From positions 44,934,425 to 44,998,424 of the forward strand of contig NC_090020.1 in the NCBI RefSeq assembly GCF_036417845.1: DNA of 64,000 nucleotides, in the 5' to 3' direction. Position 1 is the stretch's first letter, and the number at the start of each line of letters is the position of its first letter. The translations under genes and the position numbers were made by a program. This DNA is from Apteryx mantelli (taxonomy: Eukaryota > Chordata > Aves > Apterygiformes > Apterygidae). Below are positions 12,270-23,513 of this stretch, piece by piece. The notes beneath the pieces were generated by a model, which did not search any database, had not been told where the DNA came from, and saw nothing but the letters and a program-made list of their open reading frames with translations.

Positions 12270-15200
12270 GTACGTAAAATTAGCCCACTTTCACTTGAAA
12301 ACTAGACTATCTCCAGTGTAGTTATTCCTCTCAGGTGCCCAGGAACAACAGCTTTCACTTGGCGTATTCTCACACTGGCAGATTTGTCTTTTTGTGGTCT
12401 AACTCCTTTGCTATAGTGGTTTGTATTTGAGGGTACAAGTAATGCAGAATAGGCTCTGTAACAGATTTGGACAGTAACTCACACCATCACCTTGGATGAG
12501 GTATTGGACTGTTTTGTGGCTCACTGAACCTTAATTCTGTAATGAGGACAATGATGCCCCTACTATGTGCAGCATCTCTGCAAAAACATTCTGGTTTTGT
12601 GTGAGAGGTGCAGGCATTTTTGTGAAATGTGTGTGCGTTTCTTTAATCAGCATAATCTCTGCAGCGTTGTTCCAGATGAGCCCAGCTACTGAAGTCTCCA
12701 TGTCAAATTACCATTTGTAAGCAGCAGTCAGTGATTTATTACGTCCTCATGTCAGGATTTCCAAGATAGGGCCATGTTGCTAGGCAGTGCCATTCCTACT
12801 GATAGCCATTCCCCACGTGGTGAAACTGTCAGTATCTAAAATTAATTCTCTCAAACGAATGAAAATACTGATTTTATTATGACTATGTTTCTTTTAATGG
12901 CATGTTTTTGGGTGTTTAGACGCATTGTTTTGGATTGTATTTGTTTCCAGCCTAATGTGCCCCCCAAGAAACCACGTAGCGCAGTATCAGTGTCAGGGAG
13001 CCCCAGGGCCAGGGCCGGGCGATGTGTTGAAGAATGCCAGGAGAGCAGCTGTGAGGCACAGGGAGACCAGGCAGAATAGCAGTCTTTGAAACTATATCCC
13101 CACCCTCACTGCCTTGCTAAAATAGATGAATTGTCCAGCGCGGAAGCCTATGGCTTAATGTGTGATCACTGTAACCCAGTATAATCACTTAACATGGCTA
13201 CTTTTCTTCAATGTCTTTTTTTTTTTAATTTATCTTCCATGTTAAGACTGACTAACAGAAACTGTAATGCCTTGAATTGCTAAATTTTTTTCCTTTAGTA
13301 AGCATTTTAGTACAAAGAATAATGAAATATTTGTAACAAAATACTAGGATGCAGATTTGAATCTCTTCAAGAACTTTGGCTTTGCTGCATTTCCTGAGCA
13401 GGAAGAAGTGCCCAGGGGTTCCTGACATTCCTGTGCGTGCATGGTGTTAGGGGAGAGCAAGGATTCCTGCTTTTATTGACCCATGGACACAAAAGGAGAA
13501 GGGATAGAAATCGCTGCCTTGAGCAAAATGCAGTGAATGCTGCTTGTCCCTTTTTAGTTCCTCATACAAAGAACATACTTAGCCTCATGAAGGGAAGGAT
13601 GATTCTCCCTGATTTAATCAGTGAAATTTTATTATAGCTAAGTGGGAAGTGGAATAGTAATTTTCACTGTCAGCCCCCCCATTCCCAATAAGCCTCTAAA
13701 TGAAGGATGAGGGGAGGAAGGAGGAGGTTCAGTCTCTTAGAAGATTGTGTTGATATAGCTAAATTTAAAATATATTAAAAAAAACCACTTATTTGTGATT
13801 GGAAAGATTTATTTGCCCCATTTCTGAGAAAATCAGCTGCAAGCATATTAAAAATGTGCACCATATTAAGTATATGGCTATTTAATTCTTACCTATTGAA
13901 ACTGTAATCTGCATTGATGTTTCCGGTATTAAAATCCACTGGAGTTCTGTTCTCATAGTTACCCACGTTGTTAGAACCCATTTTTGTCTCCACCTTCATA
14001 GCTCACCATTTTACTTCCTTTATGAGAAATAGTATTTGTTATTAAAATTCCAAATGTTGGAATTTCTACTTTTACTGGCTTTGTACAGACCTGTTCACTC
14101 TCAACTGCACAAAAGTCAAATATTATTAGGTGTAATTGTAGGATGATACACTACTAAAAACCAGCAATATTAAAACTCGCTTGTATTGAAGGCGCAAATA
14201 TAACAGATTGTTTGATTTACAGTTTTGTACTATATACAGAAAGTGCTATAAACTAGGAAATGCGCTCAGTTTATGAGTGCATGGCTAGATGAAATTTATA
14301 GCCAATGTTTTTTCCCTCCTTGTGCCAAGTAAGTTTTATTGCTTGGACAGCACAGGCTCCCTCTTGCGGCTAACAACTTAAAAAATTCATTTTATCTTCC
14401 CTCCAGAAAATACTAGCCAGCACAGTGATATTCTGGACTATATTTTTTTGAAATTACTATTGGCAAAAGGCGTGTAGGTGTAGTGTCTTTTGTAACAAGG
14501 CAAGGTCCTAGAGAAAGCAAAGAAAGGAGGAAACCCTGAAAAATTTGGGTAACTCCTCATTTCTCTTCTCTCCCATATTGTGATAGTGATGAATATACTC
14601 TTCACTTTTGTGTGCCTCCCTGAATGTATGCAAGTATGAGCTGAAAAGGATAATGTGAATTCCTTTAAAGGTGCTTTAAAAAAAAGTCTGGTAAAAGGCT
14701 TTTAACTGTTTGAGCAGTCAAATCAAACAAGATGGATAAACCCTAGCTGCAGTAGGTTATAGGAGCATTTATTTAGTTTAGTTCAGCTCAGCTGTTTGCT
14801 TACATGATTGTATGCATGTTAGAGAGAAGGGAAACAAGTAAATCCCTAGGATGTAGGGTATGGTCATTTTTATTTTTAAATCTGGACATATGGTCACGTC
14901 AATTTGCACATTTAACAATTGACACAAAACCTTCATTTTAATAATACAAATAAGTCTTTCACATTAAGTTACTTATTGCTGTCAGCTTAATTAGAGGTTC
15001 ACCTTGGAAGCCTGAAGTAAAGGTTGAAATATTTGTTACCATGTCTGGCACACTGCATTTCATTTGTTTGATAATGAGTGATATTAATCACTGTTGGTGA
15101 GTGGGGGGGTGGGATTCTCCTTGGTCTCGGGAATAAAAATATTTGACAAGAATTTGACCTTTCTTTCTTCTAAAGGAAACAGCAAATATAGAAAGCTTCC

Positions 15201-18200
15201 AATTCTAGTTCTATGGGGTTTATTTTCAAGAGTTCAAGTAAAACATCTGCATAGCCAAAGGGCTTTTTAAATTAAGAATAATGGCCATTAAAATTCCATG
15301 GCTATTTAAATTTACCATTTGTGAATCATGAAATCAAATCAAATTATTAATAAGGGTGCAGATGCAGACATAAAAAATAATGTAGACCTTATTAACATCT
15401 AGGGTTGTTTGAGCTTGTAAAAACCAAATAATAACAAAAAAAAAAACCTGGAGGCTCACCACTTACTGTGAATTCCCATTAGGTTTCTTGCGCGTTAGAG
15501 AATCTGATTAGCTTACAAATTGTCCAGAAGCTATTATCTGTTCAAAATATGATTCAGATACTGCAATAGGACAATCTGAATATATATTATCTGTCCAAAC
15601 TCTGGATGTTGATACAATTCACAATAAAAAAGTGAAAAGAGTGTGAAAGAGGGATTGCGATCTGACATTAAAGATTTAATGGAAGGATCTCCTTGTTATG
15701 TGTTGTTGAGAACTTCACAAACATGAATTTCCTATTCAGTAGTTACAATAGCTACATTTCACCTTAACAAGGCCTCTCTTTTTATAAGCCTTTCTTCATT
15801 TTAGAGTGATAGTGTTCCTGCTGTCTTCAAAGGAAGCACCATTGGGCCTTTGGTGCAAAAATGCTTGTATTAAGATACACTAGTTGTATTATATTTCTGG
15901 GTATTCATTTGTGGGGAGTTAATTTGAATAAATGCTGTGAAGTTATCCCAATATCATAACACTTCTTAAACTGGTGGAAGATAGATAATGTCAAGATACA
16001 AATTCCTAAAAACAGTTTGCTCTGAGCAGTGACTGTGTATAGCACCTTTCCTTCATGCTTTTTTTCATGAGATGCCATATGTGGCTCTGCTGATATTTTA
16101 CAGCGGTGGTTCCCTTATTAATGTAGTTGCAGGGTGGAAGAGGAGGAGGGAGAGGATGGGAGAGGTCACAGAATTAAACACCCAGAGTTGGCCATAGAAA
16201 GCAGGAGGCACAGTTCCTAGAAAATGGTGAGATGAAGGCAACTTCTTATTTAACCACTGTCTTCCCATGCTGCTCCCCGAGTTAGTATTTCTTACTGCAG
16301 GTGAGGCTGTGTGCCATGCTCGGTGACACCGGGAGTCCTGGGACCACATCCCGAACTGCTGTTTCCATGAATAAGTAAAAGCAATGAGCTAATCAGATGG
16401 GTTAGTGGCATGCACAATACCCTGCTTTGTGGGAACCCTGGCTTTGGGAGTGACCTTGGGGCTTTCCTTCCTCAGGCAAACTAGGGCTTGTAAGCATTAC
16501 AAAGCCTCCCTGGAGAAGCTGACCTTTTCAGGGAGCTTTTGCATTCCCCACTGCCTGATTATGCAGTCTCAGCAGAGGATGCCTATCTTCCCAGCCCCAG
16601 GGTGACTGCAGAGTTTGCAGCTGCTATTTTGTGAGCAGAGGGTTGCATAGAAGCAGAAATCAATTCAAAGTTGAGGAGTGAAAAAGGCTGTTAAAAACCG
16701 CTGCATACCAAGCTTCTGCCTCAGGGGGTTAAAAATAACGTGAACTGATGTAAGAAGGGGAGTAAAAAGAAGCAAATGCAAGGAGAGAGAAGGAAAGAGG
16801 AGAAGTGAGAATCGGAGAAAATGAAATACGTTAAAGTAAACATGAACAAGCTACTCGTGGCTGTAGCTATTGCACCTGATGGCTGCGGGTGCCCTCATGA
16901 GGACCTGGCCCGGTGGAGCAAACAGCAGAGTGCTCTGACAGAGGAGAGGACTTGTTGGCGGGGGGTGGTGGCTCCGCGATGCTGCCTGGAAGGCCATCAC
17001 CTGCATGAAGCCTGAGAATGTTATGTTATGGATTAGTTCATATTAGTCCCATTAGGGAATTACAAATGTGAAGTTGTTTCTTGCCTTTTTATCTCTCTCT
17101 GGTATTTTTACAGCATTAAACTAGGATCTTCCAGTACTTCTGCACCTGTGAAATCTAAAAAAATTATCATCTCTAAATAATCTGCTTCTATGCCATCTGT
17201 AAAACATTTATTGAAATACAGATGTCCCTGAACATTATTCCCAGACTGAAGTCTGGAAATAAGCCAAACATATAATGGTGAAACAAAAACATAGTAAAAC
17301 AATTAGTGATAGAGAATGGTTTGGAATTATTTCTGATACGGCTCTGTCACTGGGCAATGGAGAATCAATTTAATAGATACTTTACAACTAACTAAAAGGC
17401 AAAATTCTGCTCTCTTCCTTGATCTTCATTTAAATCTGTGGATTATATCATTCCAAAAGCATCTTTGACTATGATAGGTCCTTTTATTTAGAAAAAAAAA
17501 AAGAAAAAAGCTATATTAGCTGATGAAACTGTGACTTCTGTGGGAGCATTTAGGCATGCTGATCCTTTTGAAAGTTGCATCCTTTGCATCTCAGAGGATG
17601 TGGAACAGTCTATCTGTCCACACTGAATTTATATAATCCCAGTGATAAGAGCGATCTGATCTCTTAATACTGTAGTCCCTGCCACTGTGTAAAGCGTATA
17701 TTTAATCCATTAAGCTGCATGGTTTTTGGTGATTTCTAGGTGTAACTTCAGCAACAGTGGTGGTTTCGTGCTAACCTGAAATGAAATAGAAAAAGAAAGG
17801 ACAATCCAGTTAGGAGACAGTATTTTCTGTAATTGCTGGAAGACATGAGGCATGTATTTCAGGCTTTCATTACTAAATCTCCGTGTCTGCAACAGAAAAA
17901 TTACAGTTTTGGCTAAGCAATTTATCCATGAATGAAATACTTGCTAAAATATTTGTGTGTTTGTGTGCAATTGCTGTTGTTGTGTTTGTCCTAGATGTCG
18001 CAAAGTTAAAATATAAATGAACTGAGAAGAAACCTTACTTGCAAACCACTCGAAAGCCTGAGGCTAGACTGATCAGAGCTGAGCAAGGGCTCCTCTTTCC
18101 TGCTGCCCTCTGGGAATGAGCAGAGATTCCTGATGGCTTGGTCTGGCTGGCCCAGCCAACCCACTTCCTGCCCGCAAAGGGCTTGCTGGGCCACTCCAAG

Positions 18201-18602
18201 TTTCTCAGGGCCTTTTAAAGGAGTAATTCCAAAGCACATTGTCCTCAGCTGGGCCAGTGGCTGGGGGCTAAGGGGACAACGGTAGCTGGGCACAGCTTTG
18301 CCTTGCAGTGAGAACTTGTTCTGTCATTAATATTTTGTGCATACTTTTGCTGAAGGGTAGTGGAACAGAAATTGTGATTTCACTCAGAGCCTCTCGTTCA
18401 AGAAATGCTTTTCAGTTCCAATAAATCAGTGAAGTTTAATGCATTTCCCAAGATAACAAACTTTAAAATTGAAGTCACTAGTGGATTACACTTGCCATAA
18501 TTTCTTTGTTCAGAGTATGCTGTTAAAAGTTATTATTGAGCAGCAGTACCTCAGATGGTGGTTTTCACAGTTCTGCGTTTGTTGTTTTCCTTGGTCTTTC
18601 TA
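12270..18602 (+). other. EPB41L4A: EPB41L4A intron (phase 2), longest in window
   Basis: A 6.3 kb intron. It contains a probable MIR-like relic (12470-12610), a long AT-rich stretch with few simple repeats (about 13750-15700), and a purine-rich tract at about 16755-16825 dominated by GGAGAGA and GAAA units. No coding exon was identified. Confidence 0.85.
12470..12610 (-). mobile_element. possible MIR-like SINE relic, antisense
   Basis: On the plus strand the order TGGATGAGGTATTGGAC, GTGGCTCACTGAACCTTAAT, TCTGTAATGAGGACAATGAT resembles the antisense of the MIR body (the 'tell-tale' cagtttcctcatctgtaaaatg segment). It is strongly diverged and recognised by eye only. Confidence 0.4.
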
Positions 18603-18650
18603 GGAGAAGCCCAGACGTACAAGCTAAAGAAGAACTGTGGAAACATATTC
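18603..18650 (+). CDS. EPB41L4A: EPB41L4A coding exon 5 of 9 in window
   Basis: A 48-base symmetrical phase-2 exon encoding RSPDVQAKEELWKHI with a split Ser at its 5' end and a split Gln at its 3' end. It continues RSRS from the previous exon and matches human, with Val for Ile. The acceptor is TCTTTCTAG and the donor ATTCA/GTAAGT is strong. Confidence 0.96.
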
Positions 18651-19290
18651 AGTAAGTACTGTCCTCAGAGGGTCTGACTAACCACTGCATTGCCCCAATA
18701 TAGTTATTCACACCCCTTGCACTGGGGCTATAAAGTGTTATGTTCTGGTTTGGTTATGTGCCACAGTACATTAATTACACTGGTGTAAATTACTTTACTT
18801 GGCTGTGCCTAGAAGATACTTCAGACAACTGAATACAGGTGACCATCATATGTTGATGAATTAAAGAAAAATGCAGTGTTTTAAACAGTCTTCCTGTGGG
18901 GCTTCCAAAATGTCCTTGGTTTTAATACTGACATTTTTAGGATGAGGTCCCTTATTCTATTATACATATTACTACCAAATAGGGAGAGAATAACCTATTC
19001 CAAGGAATATTCAATGTTCAGTATTCACAATATTCATGTATATTGTGAAGCAATGAGATCAGGCTGCAAGGCGGTGTGAGTCGAAGATGGAATAGGATGC
19101 GATATGCAGTTGGAGCAATCAGGGTGAAGTTAGACATTTCTTAATAGGTTTCCTGTTTTGATGTCAAGATAGCTTCAGGGCTGAAAACAGCTTGTTTAAA
19201 TAGATCTTTCCAACCTAATATAATAAAAAATGAATGGTTATGCAGTTGCTAGCTACTGTAATGTTATTTACTTTGCCTAATCCTTTCTAG
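18651..19290 (+). other. EPB41L4A: EPB41L4A intron (phase 2)
   Basis: A 640-base intron with nothing notable beyond an AT-rich stretch of ATATTC repeats near 19008-19045. Confidence 0.85.
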
Positions 19291-19359
19291 GAAGGAACTT
19301 GTGGATCCATCTGGCCTGTCTGAGGAGCAATTGAAAGAAATCCCATACACTAAAATAGA
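19291..19359 (+). CDS. EPB41L4A: EPB41L4A coding exon 6 of 9 in window
   Basis: A 69-base symmetrical phase-2 exon encoding [20 protein letters not shown] plus KI and a split Glu. As far as I can recall it is identical to human across the whole exon, suggesting a constrained, possibly helical, interaction segment. The acceptor is CCTTTCTAG and the donor is ATAGA/GTGAGT. Confidence 0.96.
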
Positions 19360-20248
19360 GTGAGTTTATGTCAGGATTTTTCTTTGTGAATATAAAAGCT
19401 CACTTTTCTTTTTTTACTGTGAACTCTGTCATACTGAAATAGGAGGGGGCTACACATAATCCATAAGCTTTTATCCTCTCAGAATGCTTATCAAGGATGG
19501 GTTGGGTGAGGATAGTAAATAATTTTTAAACCTAACATTTTCCCTTTCCCAAATACAAAAAGAATCATCTTCATCTGTCCCTATGCCACTCACTCATCAG
19601 CCTGCTATATGTCTATATGTTCTGTATGTCTTCCTATGCCACCCATCAATCTGTTCTATATGATATACAGTACACAACAGGGAGAATTGAATACAAGCAA
19701 AAAACCTATTTCTTTCCTAAACTTCTGCTTCCATTTAAATTTTATTCTGATCATCTAAAGCACTGTTTGGTCTGCTCAACCCCTTTTCCCTGGCTTATCA
19801 TGGGCAGCTGCCAGGGCATAGCCATTTCCTTCAGAACAGACATTTATTTTACCATGATAATTGCCCATTTGGGATGCCATGTGTTAGTGCAAGCAGCTGC
19901 CTGTGACAGAAACGGGATCCATTTATATTATAGTGTTCTTCCACAGCACCTTTAACAAAAAAAGACTGATGTTAAAGTTGCATATTTTAATACGTTCCTT
20001 ATTAAACAGTTTCATTCTCAAACACAGACATGGCCATTTTAGTGACCTTTGCACTTTTCAAGCATTAACTTGTAAGTACAGACTCATAAGAAAAGCATCA
20101 GCCTTTTAAATTCAGACAGTGCAAGAAGCCATCTGTTATACTTTAATAAGAAACAGGAGGGTGTCTCAGTCTGAAGTTGTGTTTATTTTTTTTTGTGCCA
20201 AAGGTCTGATTTATTAATCTACTGTTGTGAATTTTGTTTCTCGCTTAG
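19360..20248 (+). other. EPB41L4A: EPB41L4A intron (phase 2)
   Basis: An 889-base intron. Open frames at 19617-19955 and 19903-20109 show no family resemblance and overlap in different frames; I take them as chance. Confidence 0.85.
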
Positions 20249-20359
20249 GACTCAAGGTGACCCAATTCGCATTAGACATTCACATTCCCCTCGAAGCTAC
20301 CGTCACTATCGGCGCTCCCAGTGCTCTGATGGCGAAAGATCTGTTCTGTCAGAAGTGAA
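20249..20359 (+). CDS. EPB41L4A: EPB41L4A coding exon 7 of 9 in window
   Basis: A 111-base symmetrical phase-2 exon encoding TQGDPIRIRHSHSPRSYRHY, then RRSQCSDGERSVLSEV. It is rich in His, Arg and Ser with several S/P sites, and differs from human at one visible position (His for Gln in SYRHYRR). The acceptor is TCGCTTAG and the donor is GTGAA/GTATGT. Confidence 0.96.
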
Positions 20360-21375
20360 GTATGTGAAAGTGATTATTAGTAATGGGTTGTTTTAATAGG
20401 TCACAGATGTTCTTCAGAGATCGTGCTTAGATTAGAAGTGGCATATATGTGATTGCTGACATAGGATTCAGGCAACCCTGTAAGCAGTAAGTCTTCAGAG
20501 CTAAATAACTCGATGAAGTGCAAAAACATTTGTAGTCTATTTTGAGCTGTGGAGACTTACTCCGTAGAAAGGGGGAAAAACTGAAAAACACAATCGAAAC
20601 CTGCCCCACTCCTCAGAGGTAGGTCATGAAGTTGCCTAAGGGAGGAGAGCTCATATGAGTCACTTTCCAAATACCTACATCCTTAATGGAGTCAAGCTGT
20701 TCATCTGCAGGAGTGTGTTTCATGGGAACTCCAGTAACCACTCTTTAGCAATGGGTGGCTCAGTCTTTCCTAGAAGACCAATTTGTAAAGGGAATATCTA
20801 TGAATGGAGAAGAAAAAGCCCCATTCTCAGTTATATTAAGGCCTGAAATGACAAAAGCAGTTCCCTGAAAATATTGTCCACTTACAGCCCCCCCACCCAG
20901 TACATAGCTGCATCACTTACTGTGCCCCCAGCATGAAGTACAGAGAAGTTAGTTAAGGCTTTGCAGGGGAGGCGCTCCTCTGCCTTGGGAGAAGGATGTC
21001 CTGGCCTTGCTGGATGGCTCCTATTCTCCATTCCTGTGCTGCCCACGGGAGGCAAGCTGGTGACACCCCGAAGGAGGTGGGGCACACCTGTGATTTAGGA
21101 TGAGGTTCATCTCACATGAAGTTGGGCCCCCTCTCTAGTCTAGGGAGAGAGAGGCCTTGTAAGAAGAGAAGGGATGAACTGAATATTGAGAGTGGCCACG
21201 ATAGCTTTTAGATGTCTAAGGTTAGGAGATAGGCAGTGAGTTGCCGTTGAGATCTGTAATTACTTGATGTGTTTTTATGTAACCAGCTGGGTCGGTTTCA
21301 TATGCTTCTTGTGTATTGTTACAGTGCACTTCATTACAGCCATATCCATTTTGTAATATCATTCTGTAATTCCAG
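20360..21375 (+). other. EPB41L4A: EPB41L4A intron (phase 2)
   Basis: A 1.0 kb intron. A short GC-richer stretch lies at about 20885-21090. Nothing coding was recognised. Confidence 0.85.
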
Positions 21376-21457
21376 TGCAAAAACTGACCTGGTGCCTCCA
21401 CTGCCTGTGACACGTTCCTCAGATGCTAAAGGTCCCAGCATTCAATTGACTCAGCAG
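21376..21457 (+). CDS. EPB41L4A: EPB41L4A coding exon 8 of 9 in window
   Basis: An 82-base exon, phase 2 at its start and phase 0 at its end. It encodes AKTDLVPPLPVTRSSDAKG, then PSIQLTQQ. The PPLP core matches human; the last eight residues diverge from the human VHQ-type ending. The acceptor is TGTAATTCCAG and the donor is CAGCAG/GTTAGT. It is the only internal exon here whose length is not a multiple of three. Confidence 0.93.
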
Positions 21458-23384
21458 GTTAGTAAGCATGCACCCTTTAAAATTTTCCTTTTTTTGGAGG
21501 GAGAAAGGGTCTAGTGCTGTATTTAAATTAAGTCCTTGTTTTTCAGTGAAAAGGAAAGCTGACTCAGTTTTCTTTTTCTTCTTTTTTTTTTCTTTTAACA
21601 ATGTGACTGAGCTTTACATTATGCAGTTTGACTACTTTTTTTACATTTCCAAATATACTGAATTCTGTAGCATATGCTCCCATGGATACCTGCTTCTGCT
21701 ACTGGAGGGCACTTTCCTATTTTAAGTTTGATGCTTTGTTAACATGCTATCCTGTTTCCACAGGAGGAAAGTCAACTCTCACAGTTACTTAAAATATACA
21801 AGTATGCTTAGGATGTAGTTGTAATGATTGTCTATTAACATTTTCCCTCCACTTCTTAGAGCTTGATTGCTCAGGCTTGAAACATTGCTCTTTTTTTCAG
21901 ATGCTGAATAGTTATTTTTTTCAGCTTATTGAAATAAAATGGACAGAGCTTGTCTTTATCACTGGCTTTTATCATAAATTATGGGAACATAACTTTGATA
22001 TTCAGTTGTATTAAGCTGAAAACATGAGAAGGAAATGATATTCAAAATGCAAGCACTTGTACTTCTATTATACAAGCATACAAAAGGAAAACCAATGCAT
22101 ACAAGGGAAAATTCCAGACCCATTTCTACATAGTTTCCAAATCCTTAGAATGGTACAAGCTGCTTCTCTTCTGACAAACACTTGCTGTTTTACCTGGGGG
22201 TTTTTCCAGTAATGCTATGGGATTCCAGTGTACTTACAAAAAGTTTTGTTACTTTACCAGTATGTATTAGAAATTCGGGTGAACTCATATAGGCAGACTC
22301 CTAAATCTTGCTTCTTTCTGGATTCTTTTTTATTTGATTTTTATCATCATTATTGACAATGGGAGGGCATATCTGTGTAATAACACATTCAGTAAAAACA
22401 GATAGGATTCCTAATTGTTCTCTTAAGAGAGTGTATACAGGTTTTCAGCAAGAAGAAGAGGCTTTACCAACACTAGATTGTCATCTAGAAATCTAAGTGT
22501 TGTAGTTTCAAATCTAAAATCAAAATATGAAATATAATACACACATTTCCTTCTCACCCATCATGTCTGCTAATCTGGCATGTGAGTATACGAAAACCAC
22601 ATGCTGATACTGCAGTGTGGAAACTCCAAAGAACATAACGGGTAAAACATGTCCAATTTTATCCTGTAAGCAGTTAGAATAATGTAAGTTTGAACAACTT
22701 TAAAACAAAAAAAAATTTTTTTTCACTTTTAAGGCCAGCAAACACACTGCATGCTGTCAGATAGGAATTAAGTTCAAGGATATTTGTATTCCTGCATAAG
22801 ATGGAAATTGAAAAAGATGAGCTATCCTTGATATTTTTCTAACGGCTTGCTCCAGCAGGGAGCAGGAAGTTGGTATACTTAAAACTAAGCCCATTTAAGT
22901 GCTTTATAGAAATAGGTAACTTGCAGTATTGAATCCTATTCAAAATTCACCACATCATCTCATTTTCATTACTATCTAATACTATTTGGCTTGAATTCAT
23001 TGCCCTGGAAGGAATTAGTGTTACAACGTTCAGTGTCCACAAACACCTCTCTTTTCCCTTTCCCCCAGAATGCCTCACAACAGTGGCCATTAATTCCTAA
23101 TGAACGCTTGTTTGCAGTATTTGGCCAAATACCAAATAATTAGTCCTGGTATTTCCTGAATAGGGAATATGAATCCAAATAGCATAGAAGGGGCAGCAGC
23201 TGGGAGGGGAGGAGAAGACAAGAGGAGAAGAAGTTGTTTGATCAAATGTACAGACTTTTATATTCCTGGTATCAATAAATTGTCCTATCCTTAGTCTAAG
23301 GCTGTCATAAAAGCAGTTTTCAAAACATAGGATTTTAATTCTGCTATACGTTTTCAGCAACATATTTTCATTTGTTCTCTTCAG
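21458..23384 (+). other. EPB41L4A: EPB41L4A intron (phase 0)
   Basis: A 1.9 kb intron. It contains a T-rich stretch at 21570-21598 and a good acceptor at 21762-21763 (TGTTTCCACAG) that could open an alternative last exon (see findings). The rest is AT-rich without a recognised repeat. Confidence 0.85.
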
Positions 23385-23513
23385 AGACGAAACGGATCTA
23401 AAGACAGCCTAATAGAAGAAAAATCTCAGCTATCCACTAACAACCTGGATGGAAAACCCACCACTAAAACAATAAAAACTGTACAGGTGTCACGCTTCAA
23501 GGTAGAGACTTGA
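23385..23513 (+). CDS. EPB41L4A: EPB41L4A last coding exon
   Basis: Forty-two codons and TGA at 23511-23513. The exon begins RRNGSKDSLIEEKSQ and ends KTIKTVQVSRFKVET; human ends very similarly (TIQASRLKTET). The acceptor TTCTCTTCAG precedes 23385 and the intron is phase 0. The C-terminal VET is a weak match at best to a PDZ-binding tail (class I wants S/T-X-hydrophobic), so I do not claim one. Confidence 0.95.
   Translation, partial: RRNGSKDSLIEEKSQLSTNNLDGKPTTKTIKTVQVSRFKVET

Larger units (their letters stand above)
1..23513 (+). other. EPB41L4A: EPB41L4A gene, 3' part (nine coding exons)
   Basis: EPB41L4A is a band 4.1 superfamily protein: an N-terminal FERM domain links membrane proteins to the cortical cytoskeleton, followed by a long basic tail. 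Only the tail is here. Nine exons with GT/AG borders join into 267 codons, about the last 39 percent of the roughly 686-residue human protein as I remember it. Landmarks in order are SGLYNSPSD, the RSRSRCNTSSGSESENS segment, [18 protein letters not shown], the RS-rich [57 protein letters not shown] and a C-terminus ending FKVET. No frameshift or stop interrupts the frame, so the gene looks functional. The seven introns from 122 to 21375 are all phase 2; the last, 21458-23384, is phase 0. Residue identity is from memory, not alignment. Confidence 0.95.

Noticed and set aside
23511-23513. PDZ-binding motif at the EPB41L4A C-terminus
   Set aside because: The last residues are V-E-T; a class I motif needs a hydrophobic last residue and Ser/Thr two before it, which this lacks.
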